From: Marchantia polymorpha subsp. ruderalis
Lineage: Eukaryota > Streptophyta > Marchantiopsida > Marchantiales > Marchantiaceae
Assembly (NCBI GenBank): GCA_037833965.1
Contig: AP031357.1
Span: forward strand, 16,264,001-16,328,000
Direction of reading: 5' to 3'
Length of the DNA stretch: 64,000 nt
Position numbers and translations under genes: made by a program. Positions 51,736 to 61,048 of this stretch are shown piece after piece (position 1 is the first letter of the stretch; every line of letters begins with the position of its first letter). The notes beneath the pieces are model-generated. The model worked only from the letters and a program-made list of their open reading frames with translations, had not been told where the DNA came from and made no database searches.

Positions 51736-54291
51736 ATGTCGAAGGTTCCCCAGCTGCGAGTGTCTCCACTCAGGGTGCCACAGATCGGTCTACGCGCATT
51801 TCAAGATGTGCTGTTGAGGTTGAAGCTCGATTTTCTCCTATGGGGGTGGAATTGGACGTGTCCGGAGATGGTGCGCGAGTATCTGCAAGAGAGACACAAG
51901 CCTTCTCGCGGATTTCGCCCACACCCAGAGAGATGGGAAATTGGCAATTGGGCGCAGGTGTTGGGCAGGTGTGCCGGCGAGGAAGGGGATCTCCTCTTCG
52001 AGGCCGACAGCGTGAAAGTGTCCCAAGAGGAAGAAGTCTCTTACAATGAGCTCTTCAAGGTGGCTAGACATCCCAAGAACGGTTTCCGGACTCGGGATTA
52101 CAAGGATCGATTGCGGAGAAATGTCGCGACAGCATTGCTGCAGATATTGCAGCCGACCAAGACCGCTTACATGCATGGTTGGCAGGTAGAGTTCGTGGAG
52201 CTAGTGTTGTCAGGAGCTCCGGTGCATTGGGCACGACTTCTGTGGAAGGTGACGCGCCAACATGCGCAAGAAGAGAGGGGAGGAACGCTCAATCATCTAT
52301 CGCCTTACTTAATCGTGTTTTACCGGGCGATGGGATGTTTGACGAATGCTGAGAAAACTCGGTTTCCGCAGCTGAGCCGGTCTTATCCAGGTAGATATTC
52401 GAGGGAGGCCGAAGTAGACACGGATCCGGACGAGGAACCTGCCAGTACGCCTCCGGCTCCGGCTCCAGCCAGAGCAGCAGAAGAACGTCGAAGTGAGCGC
52501 ATTCCGCGCAAGCGGAAGTGGGATGAGAGACCTGAGGACAGGCAGCCGGAAGTACCAGCTGCGCCGACTCGTGGTCGGCCCACCCCCGAGCCTCATAGTC
52601 GACCAAAACAGAGGGCACGCAGAATGCCAACTGTTACTGAGGAGACCAGGCGAACTCCGACCCGGCGGAATCTCACACAGGAAGAGATAATCACTCAGGT
52701 TCTAGGGAAGACGGCAGAAACCTCTGCACAGAAGGCACCACGGCCTTCGGGAGGAGATGGACGGACTGACGACCGGCCGACTGCGAGTCGGATGACTGAA
52801 AGTCGACAGACGGAAGGAAGGCCAACTGAACGGCGCGTTGAACCGGACAGCAGGCCGGAAGCGGGAGAGAGTTTGGCTGACGAGCCAACAATCCTCAGAG
52901 GGTCGTCTTCGGCGGAAGGCACTTCTGGAAGAACGCCACCAACAAGTAGGCCAAGTGGAGTCAAGACGCGCAGGGTGTATCCGACTCCCAGTCGGACAAC
53001 TAATGGTCGGCCGATTGCGAGTCGGACAACAGAGAGTCAGCCGGATTCGCCGACTGCAAGACGGATGGGGCCAACGACCAGTGTGCGGACGCCTTCGGCG
53101 GACGCACCTTCAGCAAGGACACCTTCCGCGCAGATTGCGCCGGAAGGACAGGCAGCAGAAGCGGGCGGTGCAAGAGTGACAAAAGTCACTACGGCGTCGA
53201 CCCCTTCACAAACCGAAGATCGAGCCGGAACAGGGGCTCAAGCAGTGGGATCTCCCACTGCCCTGGATATTTTAGCAGGCAGTGGAGCAGCAGTCGCAGC
53301 AGAAGCTGCTGCGCGCCACAGTTCCAGGGAGTCGCCAAGGGATTCGGTGGCGACTGAAATCCTCGCGACTGAGGATGATACGAGCTCGGAAGAGCAGGAA
53401 GAGGAGTCAGTGCAGAAAACGCCAACAGGGGTGCTGTGCGAACAGATAGTTCCACTCCTGCGATATCTGGATCGCAAGACATCCAAATACGGAAGTGCCT
53501 TAAAACCGCAGTCTTATGTGGAGACAATCAGGCGAAGGACGAGGAGCAAGGTGGCAAGGTGGGCCTCTAGATGCGGAGTATATGTGGATAGGAACACCGC
53601 CCTCCGACAACACCTGGCGGTCACCCAGAAGCTGTACCAAGCCTTGCAGCAGCAGAAGGAGGATGCGGCGACGAAGAATCAGGCGGAGGCCGAACTAATA
53701 CGGGCAAAGATCGAGTCGGAACTGCAGGAGGAGCGGAGACAGAACGAAGTCCTAGCAGCCGAGCTTGCGCGCCAGACGCGCGCCTTAGAGGAAAGTCAAA
53801 GAGCCCGGAAGGAGGATGAGGAGTTGTTGTGCAACTTGCAAACCGAGTGCTCGGATTTGAGGACACAACGTGCGGATTTAGAAATGCAGCTGGCAGAGGT
53901 GGAGAGCAGCAGCAGGGCACGAGGAGAGTTGGCGGCACGGGTGACTCGTTGTCTAAACGGATACACCCATTGGGAGGTGGCAGCTCAAGAGAGGATTACA
54001 CTCCGGGAGTTCGAGCTTCGGGCGGCGGCATTGACGGAAGGTGACAGTCGGAGTCGGCGGCGAGTGGCAAGGAAATTAGAAACTTTTCTGTCGGGTGCGC
54101 GCGACACTATGGCGCACTTGCAGTCGGAAGTCACTGCAGCGCTCCGACGCCTGGGGTTACGCAGCCGGTCGGAAGACTGGCAGGGTAGAGATAGTACGCG
54201 GAGCAGTCCGGCGCGCAGGAGGCGCAGCACCGGATCTGCCGAGTGCAGTAGAGTAGTTTGGTTTCGCGCAGATGCTGCGAGTGGTAGATAG
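51736..54291 (+). CDS. ORF1 inside the LTR: 851-aa protein with N-terminal globular region, disordered Ser/Thr/Pro/Arg middle and coiled coil
   Basis: Function unknown. The frame is open from 51451, but the only in-frame ATG upstream of the conserved-looking region is at 51736 (GCAATGTCG), nine bases after a TGTGTGTGCAG acceptor-like site. Residues 1-215 look folded (Trp-rich, with GWNWTCPEMVREYL and a VHWARLLWKVTRQHAQEE helix followed by LSPYLIVFYRAMG). Residues about 225-540 are low-complexity with repeated ASRxTExR-type motifs. An acidic DDTSSEEQEEES lies near 548. Residues about 620-735 form a long heptad-like Q/E/A/L coiled coil. The tail is Arg/Ser-rich. There is no zinc knuckle, protease, transmembrane segment or signal peptide, so it is neither gag nor an envelope protein. 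The N-terminal pattern faintly recalls the accessory plant-transposon-protein region of Athila-type elements (inference). Confidence 0.8.
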   Translation: MSKVPQLRVSPLRVPQIGLRAFQDVLLRLKLDFLLWGWNWTCPEMVREYLQERHKPSRGFRPHPERWEIGNWAQVLGRCAGEEGDLLFEADSVKVSQEEEVSYNELFKVARHPKNGFRTRDYKDRLRRNVATALLQILQPTKTAYMHGWQVEFVELVLSGAPVHWARLLWKVTRQHAQEERGGTLNHLSPYLIVFYRAMGCLTNAEKTRFPQLSRSYPGRYSREAEVDTDPDEEPASTPPAPAPARAAEERRSERIPRKRKWDERPEDRQPEVPAAPTRGRPTPEPHSRPKQRARRMPTVTEETRRTPTRRNLTQEEIITQVLGKTAETSAQKAPRPSGGDGRTDDRPTASRMTESRQTEGRPTERRVEPDSRPEAGESLADEPTILRGSSSAEGTSGRTPPTSRPSGVKTRRVYPTPSRTTNGRPIASRTTESQPDSPTARRMGPTTSVRTPSADAPSARTPSAQIAPEGQAAEAGGARVTKVTTASTPSQTEDRAGTGAQAVGSPTALDILAGSGAAVAAEAAARHSSRESPRDSVATEILATEDDTSSEEQEEESVQKTPTGVLCEQIVPLLRYLDRKTSKYGSALKPQSYVETIRRRTRSKVARWASRCGVYVDRNTALRQHLAVTQKLYQALQQQKEDAATKNQAEAELIRAKIESELQEERRQNEVLAAELARQTRALEESQRARKEDEELLCNLQTECSDLRTQRADLEMQLAEVESSSRARGELAARVTRCLNGYTHWEVAAQERITLREFELRAAALTEGDSRSRRRVARKLETFLSGARDTMAHLQSEVTAALRRLGLRSRSEDWQGRDSTRSSPARRRRSTGSAECSRVVWFRADAASGR

Positions 54292-54324
54292 GATAGCGTA
54301 GTGCTAGTTAGGATCTTTTGAGAG

Positions 54325-54330
54325 TATAAA
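54325..54330 (+). promoter_or_regulatory. Putative LTR TATA box
   Basis: GAGTATAAAGTAG lies 34 bases after the ORF1 stop and is the best TATA match in the LTR. Transcription from about 54355 would place ORF1 wholly in U3 and give a leader of about 980 bases before gag. Confidence 0.5.
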
Positions 54331-54735
54331 GTAGATCAAGGCGTTTTGCCTTGGGACTCTTCCAGTTTCGGAAGTGCAGATCAGGAACTCACTTTCTTGG
54401 CGTGTTTGTGCATTTTGGTCCTGGCACCACGTAGAGAAGCTGCAGCATAGCGAAGTTACCGTATGTTGTAGTTGAAGGCCTTCGGCTGAATGTTCAGAGC
54501 TAGTACCCGGTTAGAGACTTGAGTAGTGCGGATCTGCACCTGCGGGTGATTTCTGATGCTCAGAGCCGGCTGCGAGTTAGAGACTTGAACAGTTCCCCCT
54601 TACTCCTTCGAGTGACATATCCTGATTGTACTCCTACGGGAAGTTTCCCCTGAATGCCAATGTGAAGTTTCATTACTTCGTGTAAACCTTGGTTTGTAAT
54701 TCAGGTTGTGTGTGTGTTACTGGATCGTGTTTTCA

Positions 54736-54741
54736 GTAAGT
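54736..54741 (+). other. Candidate splice donor in the LTR leader
   Basis: TTTTCAGTAAGT gives a strong CA/GTAAGT donor downstream of the TATA box and upstream of the PBS. It could splice to the acceptor at 61079 or 62396 in the 3' LTR. Confidence 0.35.
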
Positions 54742-55033
54742 TCTCAGTCGGGTCTGCACTCCCTGCGTTTTGTGTGATAGTCGAGGGTGACGTCCACGGC
54801 GTACGTAGAGGCTTCGTTCCGAAGTGAGAAGTCCAGTCCGGGTACCCCCGCTAGTTCCTGGCGGAAGGGCAGTAAAAGCCGGAGTGGGAGGCACTTCCTG
54901 CAGAACCTCTGAGTGAACTTGCGAGACACTTTCCTCCTGAAATCCGAAGCGGAGGTCCTGACCGACCTCCGAGTTGTGCTTTTTGCCAGTTTCAGGTGTG
55001 TGTGTGTGTGTGTTGAGTGACCAAGCTGTACCG

Positions 55034-55095
55034 TGCATCCTCCGAGCATCCTCCGAGTTGAGTTCCTCCTCCGAGTCGAGCCTCCGAGTCGAGCA
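55034..55095 (+). repeat. Short CCTCCGAGT-type direct repeats in the LTR leader
   Basis: About five near-copies of CCTCCGAG(TCGAG), with related single copies near 54964. They lie between the donor site and the PBS; the function is unknown. Confidence 0.55.
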
Positions 55096-55271
55096 CTACA
55101 GTATTTCTGGGAGTGACAGTCGCCTAGAATTCAAACTCTACCAAAAGTCTGTTAAACGTGACACTTTTACTCTGTGTGTTGCCTCTGTCCCTGTGGGTTC
55201 GATCTTTTTACCACCATACTGCAGTTTTAGCCTTTGGTGGGTTATTACATAAGGAGCCGACAACTTCTTTT

Positions 55272-55289
55272 TGGCGCCGCTGCCGGGGA
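55272..55289 (+). other. Primer-binding site, tRNA-Asp type
   Basis: TGGCGCCGCTGCCGGGGA is complementary to the plant tRNA-Asp 3' end with one difference (C for T at position 9). It fixes the LTR's 3' boundary just upstream and so proves that ORF1 lies inside the LTR. Athila-type elements use the same primer. Confidence 0.88.
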
Positions 55290-55332
55290 CAGTGCGTCAA
55301 CACCAGAAACCTTGAGCAGCAATGCTCGGTGA

Positions 55333-58170
55333 ATGTCGACGAGCGATAGTGTGGGAAACCTGAGTGCGAGAGCCACACGGAAACTCCGTCGAGATTCAGA
55401 AAAAGCCGTGGAAACAAAACGGCGAACTAAAAAGAAGACTCCCAGTGAGGACTCTGCAGAAAGATCGCCATCACCGACTACTGGAAGACAAAGGCGTTCC
55501 AGTTCACCTACCGAGAGCATTGAGCTAACAGTTCTATTGGACATCCCTCCGACGGGAACTCTTCCTGAGTTTGGCCAACCTAGGATCAGTCCGTCGACAG
55601 GATCACCGATGGCAGAACATCAAGCCAATCTCCGCCAGGTGTTTTCCCAACCTACCACCAAACATTCGTATCCAAGATACACGGGAACGGGCGACGACGA
55701 TGATGCAGATTCATACATAAAGCTCTTCGAGTCTGTCTCCATCGCCAATCGTGAGACCAGTGATGAAGACAGATTACGAATCTTTCCTAGCCTGCTACGC
55801 AGACGAGCGCGTAGCTGGTACAACCATGAGAGCACCGACCCCACTGGCATCCGGACCTGGGCTCAGCTCAAGGAAAAGTTTCTGAAGCGGTTCCGCGAAC
55901 TCGGATACGACAGTCGAGTTCTGACCCGGCTTCGAAATCTTCGACGCGAGCGGAAGGAGAATCTTCGAGACTACACGGAGAGATTCCAAGACCTCCTAGA
56001 TCGAATTCCGAAGACAGGCCCGGGAGAACCGTATTCGGTACAACAGGCAGTGGATTGGTATGTGACGGGGCTCTCAAGAGAAATGGAGACCTTCTGTAGG
56101 AGAGGCAAGACTGACACAATCCAAGATGTGATAGCTTCCGCGGAGACCTTTGAGACGTCAACCCTTGACACTCGAAGACGCGACCGACGGTCGACGAAGA
56201 AGAAGTCGCAAGGCGGACGTCGGAAGAGAAGGAACTCGCCTTCCTCGACAGAAGAATCAAGCTCCTCCGAATCAAGTTCTTCCTCGGAGGAGGAAGAGGA
56301 CTCGTCATCTTCAGAAGAAGAAAGACGGAAGAAGAAACGCAGTGCGATCAAGAAGAAGGATCGAGGTAAGGGAATCCCAGTGAAGACTCAAGGGGACATC
56401 GCAGCCAAGGTAGACAACCTGGTGAAGAATTTTGCGGACCTGAAAGTTCATGTAGTGGGAGGCCAAGACCGACGTAAATCACCTGCGAGACAACGAGCAA
56501 ATCTCTGGTGTACTACGTGCGGACAGGTGGGACATGCCAACACGGAGTGCATGTCCGCGAGGCCATCTTACCCAGTGAATGCGGTCGAATGGGCACCACA
56601 GTGGGAGACCCCCATGTATTATGCTGAGCCGCCTATGTATTATGCTGAGCAGGTTGAGGACACCGCCTACTCGGTACAGACAGCTCCAGCTACAACTCCG
56701 AACCCACCGGTGCATATACCGCGCTTTGTTCCAAGGGAAATGGCGGGTACACTCCCACCAAGACGCATGGCACCTCCAGGAAATCACACAGGAAATAACC
56801 GACCTCGAGCACAATTCGATGGTTGCTACAACTGCGGAGACATGGGGCATTACGCGCCAAGTTGTCCCCACCCGAGGAGGCCAATGGGGTATGCACCATT
56901 GTGCAGCAATTGCAAGAAGTCCGGACATACAGCAGCTGAATGTGACCAGCCCCAAATCCCTAGGCCAGCCGTGCGTTTCGTATCAACACCTGGCAAGGAA
57001 GAAGTGCAAGTCAACCAGGTAGAACTGAGTCTGGACCCAGCTGAAGGAGACGAAGTATGGCCAGAGGAAGAAGTAATGTGCGGTCGGGTAGAAACCCGAA
57101 GTTCGAAGAGGAGAGGAGAAGGCCATGAGGACACTCGCCGCCTTGAGCGTAAGGAAGAGAGAAGGAAGTCTAAAGAAGTTAAAGAAGGCCAAAGGAGAAC
57201 GCCAAGTACACCTCCGGCTATGAGAAACACCCAGCCGGAGCAGAACTCAGAAAAGGCGGACAGGTATTCAGAAGAGTTCCGGACTCGAGATTACCTTCCG
57301 GACATCAAAGATGAGGTGAGTCACCTCATCAAGGAAGCACTGAACGCCGGAATGACATCCGACGACCGGAAGGCGGTTAGGCCCCCTACACCCCTTCCGA
57401 CCGCGAGTACAGGGAACCTTCCGGCTGTGACTTCCAACACTCCCTACGACATAGTGAAAGACATGGGGAACCAGAGGGCAAATATTTCCTTCCACCAGTT
57501 GTTGGAAGACAATAAGACGTACAGGAGGATGCTGATGCTTTCGTTGCGCCGACCACGCAAACCCCGAAAAGAGAAACTTCCGGATGTGTACAGAGTGGAA
57601 GGAGGAGACCTAGGACCACTAGAGATCGAAGTAGAGATCGGAGGCTGTGTCATTCAGAAGGTACCAGTGGACTCCGGCTCGGGCGTGAATATCATGACCG
57701 AGGAGACAGCGAACTCCTTGGGGTTCCAGACCTTCGAGCCTACATCCCGAGTATTGCGACTGGCCGATCAAACACGCAGAATGCCACTAGGAATGTTGAG
57801 CAATGTGAGAACCAACATTGGAGGAGTGGACTTTCAACTGTCCTACATAATACTGCAACCTCTGATGAAGAAAGGTTATGATGTGCTGCTTGGCAGACCT
57901 TGGCTATACGATGCCAAAGCAAGGTGTGACTGGAGTAGGAAGAGATTACAGTTCCGTAGCCCTGCGGACCCTCCGACTGTCATTACCGTACCGTGGACCA
58001 AGGTACCTCATGAAGGCGAAACACCTTCCACCACCTCCGGTTACACAACCGGAGGGGAGACCAGCTCATCATGCACTTCAGAGACCGAAACGTCGGAAGA
58101 CTTTGTGGGCTACGTCACTTGCTGCTCCATTGAGGAGGAAGGAGACGAGGTGTATCCGGATGACGAATAG
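55333..58170 (+). CDS. gag-pro: Gag-protease polyprotein, 945 aa, ending in a leaky UAG
   Basis: Structural protein and aspartic protease. The start ATG lies 44 bases after the PBS; a 13-codon upstream frame (55322-55363) overlaps it. Residues 1-100 are basic and Ser-rich. Residues about 110-275 are the Retrotrans_gag capsid region (RRRARSWYNHES, WAQLKEKFLKRF, LRDYTERFQDLLDRIP). Residues 276-375 are a Ser/Glu/Lys tract. Three CX2CX4HX4C zinc knuckles follow: CTTCGQVGHANTEC (about 394), CYNCGDMGHYAPSC (about 498) and CSNCKKSGHTAAEC (about 524). The protease has the VDSGSG active site with Asp780 and the flap-side motif DVLLGRPWL at 850. The end is acidic (EEEGDEVYPDDE). The frame then continues past UAG directly into pol. 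Confidence 0.94.
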   Translation: MSTSDSVGNLSARATRKLRRDSEKAVETKRRTKKKTPSEDSAERSPSPTTGRQRRSSSPTESIELTVLLDIPPTGTLPEFGQPRISPSTGSPMAEHQANLRQVFSQPTTKHSYPRYTGTGDDDDADSYIKLFESVSIANRETSDEDRLRIFPSLLRRRARSWYNHESTDPTGIRTWAQLKEKFLKRFRELGYDSRVLTRLRNLRRERKENLRDYTERFQDLLDRIPKTGPGEPYSVQQAVDWYVTGLSREMETFCRRGKTDTIQDVIASAETFETSTLDTRRRDRRSTKKKSQGGRRKRRNSPSSTEESSSSESSSSSEEEEDSSSSEEERRKKKRSAIKKKDRGKGIPVKTQGDIAAKVDNLVKNFADLKVHVVGGQDRRKSPARQRANLWCTTCGQVGHANTECMSARPSYPVNAVEWAPQWETPMYYAEPPMYYAEQVEDTAYSVQTAPATTPNPPVHIPRFVPREMAGTLPPRRMAPPGNHTGNNRPRAQFDGCYNCGDMGHYAPSCPHPRRPMGYAPLCSNCKKSGHTAAECDQPQIPRPAVRFVSTPGKEEVQVNQVELSLDPAEGDEVWPEEEVMCGRVETRSSKRRGEGHEDTRRLERKEERRKSKEVKEGQRRTPSTPPAMRNTQPEQNSEKADRYSEEFRTRDYLPDIKDEVSHLIKEALNAGMTSDDRKAVRPPTPLPTASTGNLPAVTSNTPYDIVKDMGNQRANISFHQLLEDNKTYRRMLMLSLRRPRKPRKEKLPDVYRVEGGDLGPLEIEVEIGGCVIQKVPVDSGSGVNIMTEETANSLGFQTFEPTSRVLRLADQTRRMPLGMLSNVRTNIGGVDFQLSYIILQPLMKKGYDVLLGRPWLYDAKARCDWSRKRLQFRSPADPPTVITVPWTKVPHEGETPSTTSGYTTGGETSSSCTSETETSEDFVGYVTCCSIEEEGDEVYPDDE

Positions 58171-58176
58171 CAACTA
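58168..58176 (+). promoter_or_regulatory. Programmed stop-codon readthrough site (UAG CAA CUA)
   Basis: Gag-pro ends TAG and is followed by CAA CTA, an exact match to the UAG-CARYYA consensus of tobamovirus-type leaky stops. No other stop occurs in this frame from 55333 to 61011. Pol has no ATG before the RT domain region, so readthrough is the simplest way to make it. Confidence 0.82.
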
Positions 58177-61011
58177 GCAGCCGGACTGGGCAGAAGCGAG
58201 ATCAGTCACACAGAGGGGATTGTTGACCCGAGTGATTGCTGCGAACTGCAGCTCAGTCCAGGTAAAGGCTTGAAGGTGTCAAGCCAGGTACAAGGAGAAG
58301 AGTTGAACAGGGTACAGGCGTTTCTTCGCCAGTATGAGGATGTCTTCGCATGGAGGATTGAAGACATGAAAGGCATACCTGCAAGGTATGGAGAGCACAG
58401 GATCGACTTGTTGGACGAGGCAGTTCCGGTTCGCCAACGCCAATACAGGCTCAACCCAAAATATTCATTATTGGTGAAGGACGAAATCGATAAGTACCTG
58501 AGCGCAGGAATCATCTACCCGGTACTTAGTAGCGAGTGGGTGTCGCCTATCGTGATCGTACCCAAGAAACTGACGGGTAAGATCCGGGTGTGCCAGGACT
58601 TCAGGAAGCTGAATGCAGCAACGAGGAAGGACCATCACCCTCTCCCTTTCACGGACTCTATTCTGGACCATGTAGCAGGGCATGAATGCTACAGTTTTCT
58701 AGACGGATTTTCCGGCTACAACCAGGTGTCCATCAGGGAACAGGACAAGGACAAAACAACCTTCACAACCGACTGGGGAACCTATGCTTATCACAAGATG
58801 CCGTTCGGTCTGTGCAACGCGCCAGCGACGTTCCAGCGGATGATGACAAACATCTTCCAAGAGCACCTGAGGAAGTTCCTAGAAATTTTCATCGACGACT
58901 TTTGTGTCTTCGGTAAGAGGTCGGAGCACCTTAACCATCTTCGGCAAACGTTCGACAGATGTAGGGAGAGCAGCTTGTCCTTACACCCTGAGAAATGTTT
59001 CTTCTTCATGACCAGCGGAATCCTGCTGGGGCACCGAGTTTCGTCCGATGGCATTGCAGTGGATGTAGAGAAGGTGAAGATTATTCTCGAACTGCAGCCG
59101 CCAACGAATCTGCGTGAGTTGAGGGCCTTCCTTGGCCATGTAGGTTATTACAGAAGGTTCATAAATATGTATGCCATCTTGGCAGCCGATCTGACAAAGC
59201 TGCTTAAGAAGGATGAACCCTATGTGTGGGGCAAGGAGCAACAGCTGGCCTTTGAAACGCTCAAAGCCAAACTGACGACTGCTCCGGTTCTGAGAAGTCC
59301 GGATTGGAACAGACCTTTCCATGTCTATGTAGACACGTCGGCGTTTGCAATCGGGGTGGTTCTCAGTCAGAAGGACGACAACAAGAAAGACTACCCGATT
59401 TACTTCGCGAGTCGTCAGTTGTCAGCAGCAGAGAAGAAGTACACGACAACTGAGAGGGAGGCGTTGGGAATGGTGTACTCCTGTAAGAAGTTCCGACATT
59501 ATTTGATCTGCTATGAGTTCGTGTTTCATGTAGATCATTACGCCTTACAGCACCTGGTGAAGAAGGCGGATCTGTCCGGACGAATTGCCAGGTGGGTGCT
59601 ACTGCTGCAGGAATTCACCTACACTGTACAGACACGAAAAGGCGTTCACCATGAGAACGCGGACTACCTCTCCCGACTATGGACCGAACCCATAGAGGAG
59701 GAAGTAGTGGATGATTTTCCCGACGAACAACTTTTTCAGTTGTCCGCCAGCCATGAGTCCAGGTACGCGGACTTATACAGGTTTCTGCTCACACTCCAAT
59801 GTCCGGAAGGATTGGATGCGGAGCAGCGCACAGTCTTCGTTCATAAAGCGGGACCTTACCAGCTTCAACAGGGGGTCTTGTTCAAGAAAATGGCAGACGA
59901 GAGGTTGTGCAGATGTCTAGAGGAGTCTGAAGTACCGCGAGTTGTCAAAGCCATGCACACAGAAGACGCTGGTGGTCACTACGCCACCAGAAACACAGTG
60001 ACCAAAATTGTGAATGCAGGATACTGGTGGCCGACGATGTTCAAAGATGTACACGACTACGTTCGCAAATGCGACAGCTGCCAGAGGACGGGAAGGCCGA
60101 CTCCGACCACGAGATGGCCTCTTACACCAATCATGCCATTAGCACCATTTGAAAAATGGGGGATCGACTTCGTGGGACCAATACAACCTGTCACTAAAGG
60201 CACGCGCAGGCGCTACATATTGGTAGCAACAGACTATGCGACCAAGATGGTGGAGGCAGAAGCCACAAGGCACGATGACGCAGCCGCAGTAGCACGGTTC
60301 ATATTCGAATCAATCATCACCCGCTACGGGTGCCCCCTAGAAATAGTCAGTGACAGAGGGACGCACTTTCTGAATCAGGTGATAGAAAGTTTGACGCGGC
60401 ACTTCCAGATTAAGCATCGGAAGACTACTCCATACAACCCCAAGGCAAATGGTCTGACAGAGAAGTCCAATGGATTACTCTGTAAGATACTCCTCAAGGT
60501 AACTGTAAACCATGCTCATGACTGGGACACCAAGCTACCGGCCGCCTTATGGGCATATAGAACGGCAGAAAAAGTCACCACCAGGCAAACACCTTACTTC
60601 CTAGTTTATGGGCAGCATCCGATCTTACCCATCGAATTCGAGATACCTACCAAGAGGACCTTAGATCAGAGAAGGCTGGACGCGGAAGAAAGTCAGGCAT
60701 ATAGACTGCAAGAGGTAATGGCACTGGAGGAAAGACGTCAAGAGGCCGAAGATCGGACAAAGCAATTACAACTCAGGCGGAAGGAGAAGTACGATCGAAG
60801 GCTCAAACCAGTACTGCTGGAGAAGGGCGATTTGGCTCTGCTATACGATAGCAGACATGCTAGATTTCCAGGCAAGCTCCACTTGAGGTGGATGGGACCT
60901 TACAAGGTGATAGAAGTTTTTCCAAATGGATCCATCCAACTCGCAGAACTGACGGGAGAATGGTTAGGCACCCGCGTGAACGGATGGCGTCTGAAGAAAT
61001 ACCACGTGTAA
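58171..61011 (+). CDS. pol: Pol: reverse transcriptase, RNase H, integrase (readthrough extension of gag-pro)
   Basis: It makes the cDNA and integrates it. The frame is the gag-pro frame. Positions below count from the TTG at 58270, the first possible initiator; the first ATG is only at 58366. RT has VCQDFRKLNAAT, the palm motif FIDD (207-210) instead of the common YVDD/YIDD, and LGHRVSSDG. RNase H has HVYVDTSAFAIG with Asp355, and TTTEREALGMV. Integrase has an HHCC zinc module (His about 563, CDSC at 601-604) and core residues Asp633, Asp695 and Glu731 with exact D-D(35)-E spacing. The end is a GPY/F module (RWMGPYKV, about 873). There is no chromodomain, and no envelope-like ORF fits in the 25 bases before the PPT. 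All catalytic residues are present. Confidence 0.94.
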   Translation, partial: QLAAGLGRSEISHTEGIVDPSDCCELQLSPGKGLKVSSQVQGEELNRVQAFLRQYEDVFAWRIEDMKGIPARYGEHRIDLLDEAVPVRQRQYRLNPKYSLLVKDEIDKYLSAGIIYPVLSSEWVSPIVIVPKKLTGKIRVCQDFRKLNAATRKDHHPLPFTDSILDHVAGHECYSFLDGFSGYNQVSIREQDKDKTTFTTDWGTYAYHKMPFGLCNAPATFQRMMTNIFQEHLRKFLEIFIDDFCVFGKRSEHLNHLRQTFDRCRESSLSLHPEKCFFFMTSGILLGHRVSSDGIAVDVEKVKIILELQPPTNLRELRAFLGHVGYYRRFINMYAILAADLTKLLKKDEPYVWGKEQQLAFETLKAKLTTAPVLRSPDWNRPFHVYVDTSAFAIGVVLSQKDDNKKDYPIYFASRQLSAAEKKYTTTEREALGMVYSCKKFRHYLICYEFVFHVDHYALQHLVKKADLSGRIARWVLLLQEFTYTVQTRKGVHHENADYLSRLWTEPIEEEVVDDFPDEQLFQLSASHESRYADLYRFLLTLQCPEGLDAEQRTVFVHKAGPYQLQQGVLFKKMADERLCRCLEESEVPRVVKAMHTEDAGGHYATRNTVTKIVNAGYWWPTMFKDVHDYVRKCDSCQRTGRPTPTTRWPLTPIMPLAPFEKWGIDFVGPIQPVTKGTRRRYILVATDYATKMVEAEATRHDDAAAVARFIFESIITRYGCPLEIVSDRGTHFLNQVIESLTRHFQIKHRKTTPYNPKANGLTEKSNGLLCKILLKVTVNHAHDWDTKLPAALWAYRTAEKVTTRQTPYFLVYGQHPILPIEFEIPTKRTLDQRRLDAEESQAYRLQEVMALEERRQEAEDRTKQLQLRRKEKYDRRLKPVLLEKGDLALLYDSRHARFPGKLHLRWMGPYKVIEVFPNGSIQLAELTGEWLGTRVNGWRLKKYHV

Positions 61012-61035
61012 ATGTTCGCGTGGGCGCTCACAATT

Positions 61036-61046
61036 GAGGAGGGGGG
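61036..61046 (+). other. Polypurine tract
   Basis: GAGGAGGGGGG followed by CA and then the 3' LTR TG at 61049. It primes plus-strand synthesis and fixes the 5' boundary of the LTR. Confidence 0.9.
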
Positions 61047-61048
61047 CA

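Larger units (their letters stand above)
50380..55262 (+). repeat. 5' LTR, about 4.88 kb, containing ORF1
   Basis: It starts TGTGGTAACAC at 50380, and the same sequence restarts at 61049 right after the polypurine tract. The 3' boundary is inferred. The PBS begins at 55272 and the nearest CA ends are 55262 (CCGACA) or 55249 (GTTATTACA, which better mirrors the TGTGGTAAC start). The true end needs the 3' LTR, which leaves the window. The first kilobase is GC-rich, with repeated CTTCGGC motifs. ORF1 fills 51736-54291. A TATA box lies at 54325. CCTCCGAGT motifs repeat near 55038-55090. Confidence 0.82.

Noticed and set aside
51736..54291. ORF1 as an envelope-like protein
   Set aside because: No signal peptide, transmembrane segment or cysteine pattern; it has a coiled coil and a disordered charged middle instead.
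55190..55215. GGTTCGATC as a tRNA B box
   Set aside because: No A box, acceptor stem or cloverleaf can be formed around it.
58270..58272. Independent start of pol at TTG
   Set aside because: It is not ATG, and the frame is open back to the gag-pro UAG. Readthrough explains the layout better.
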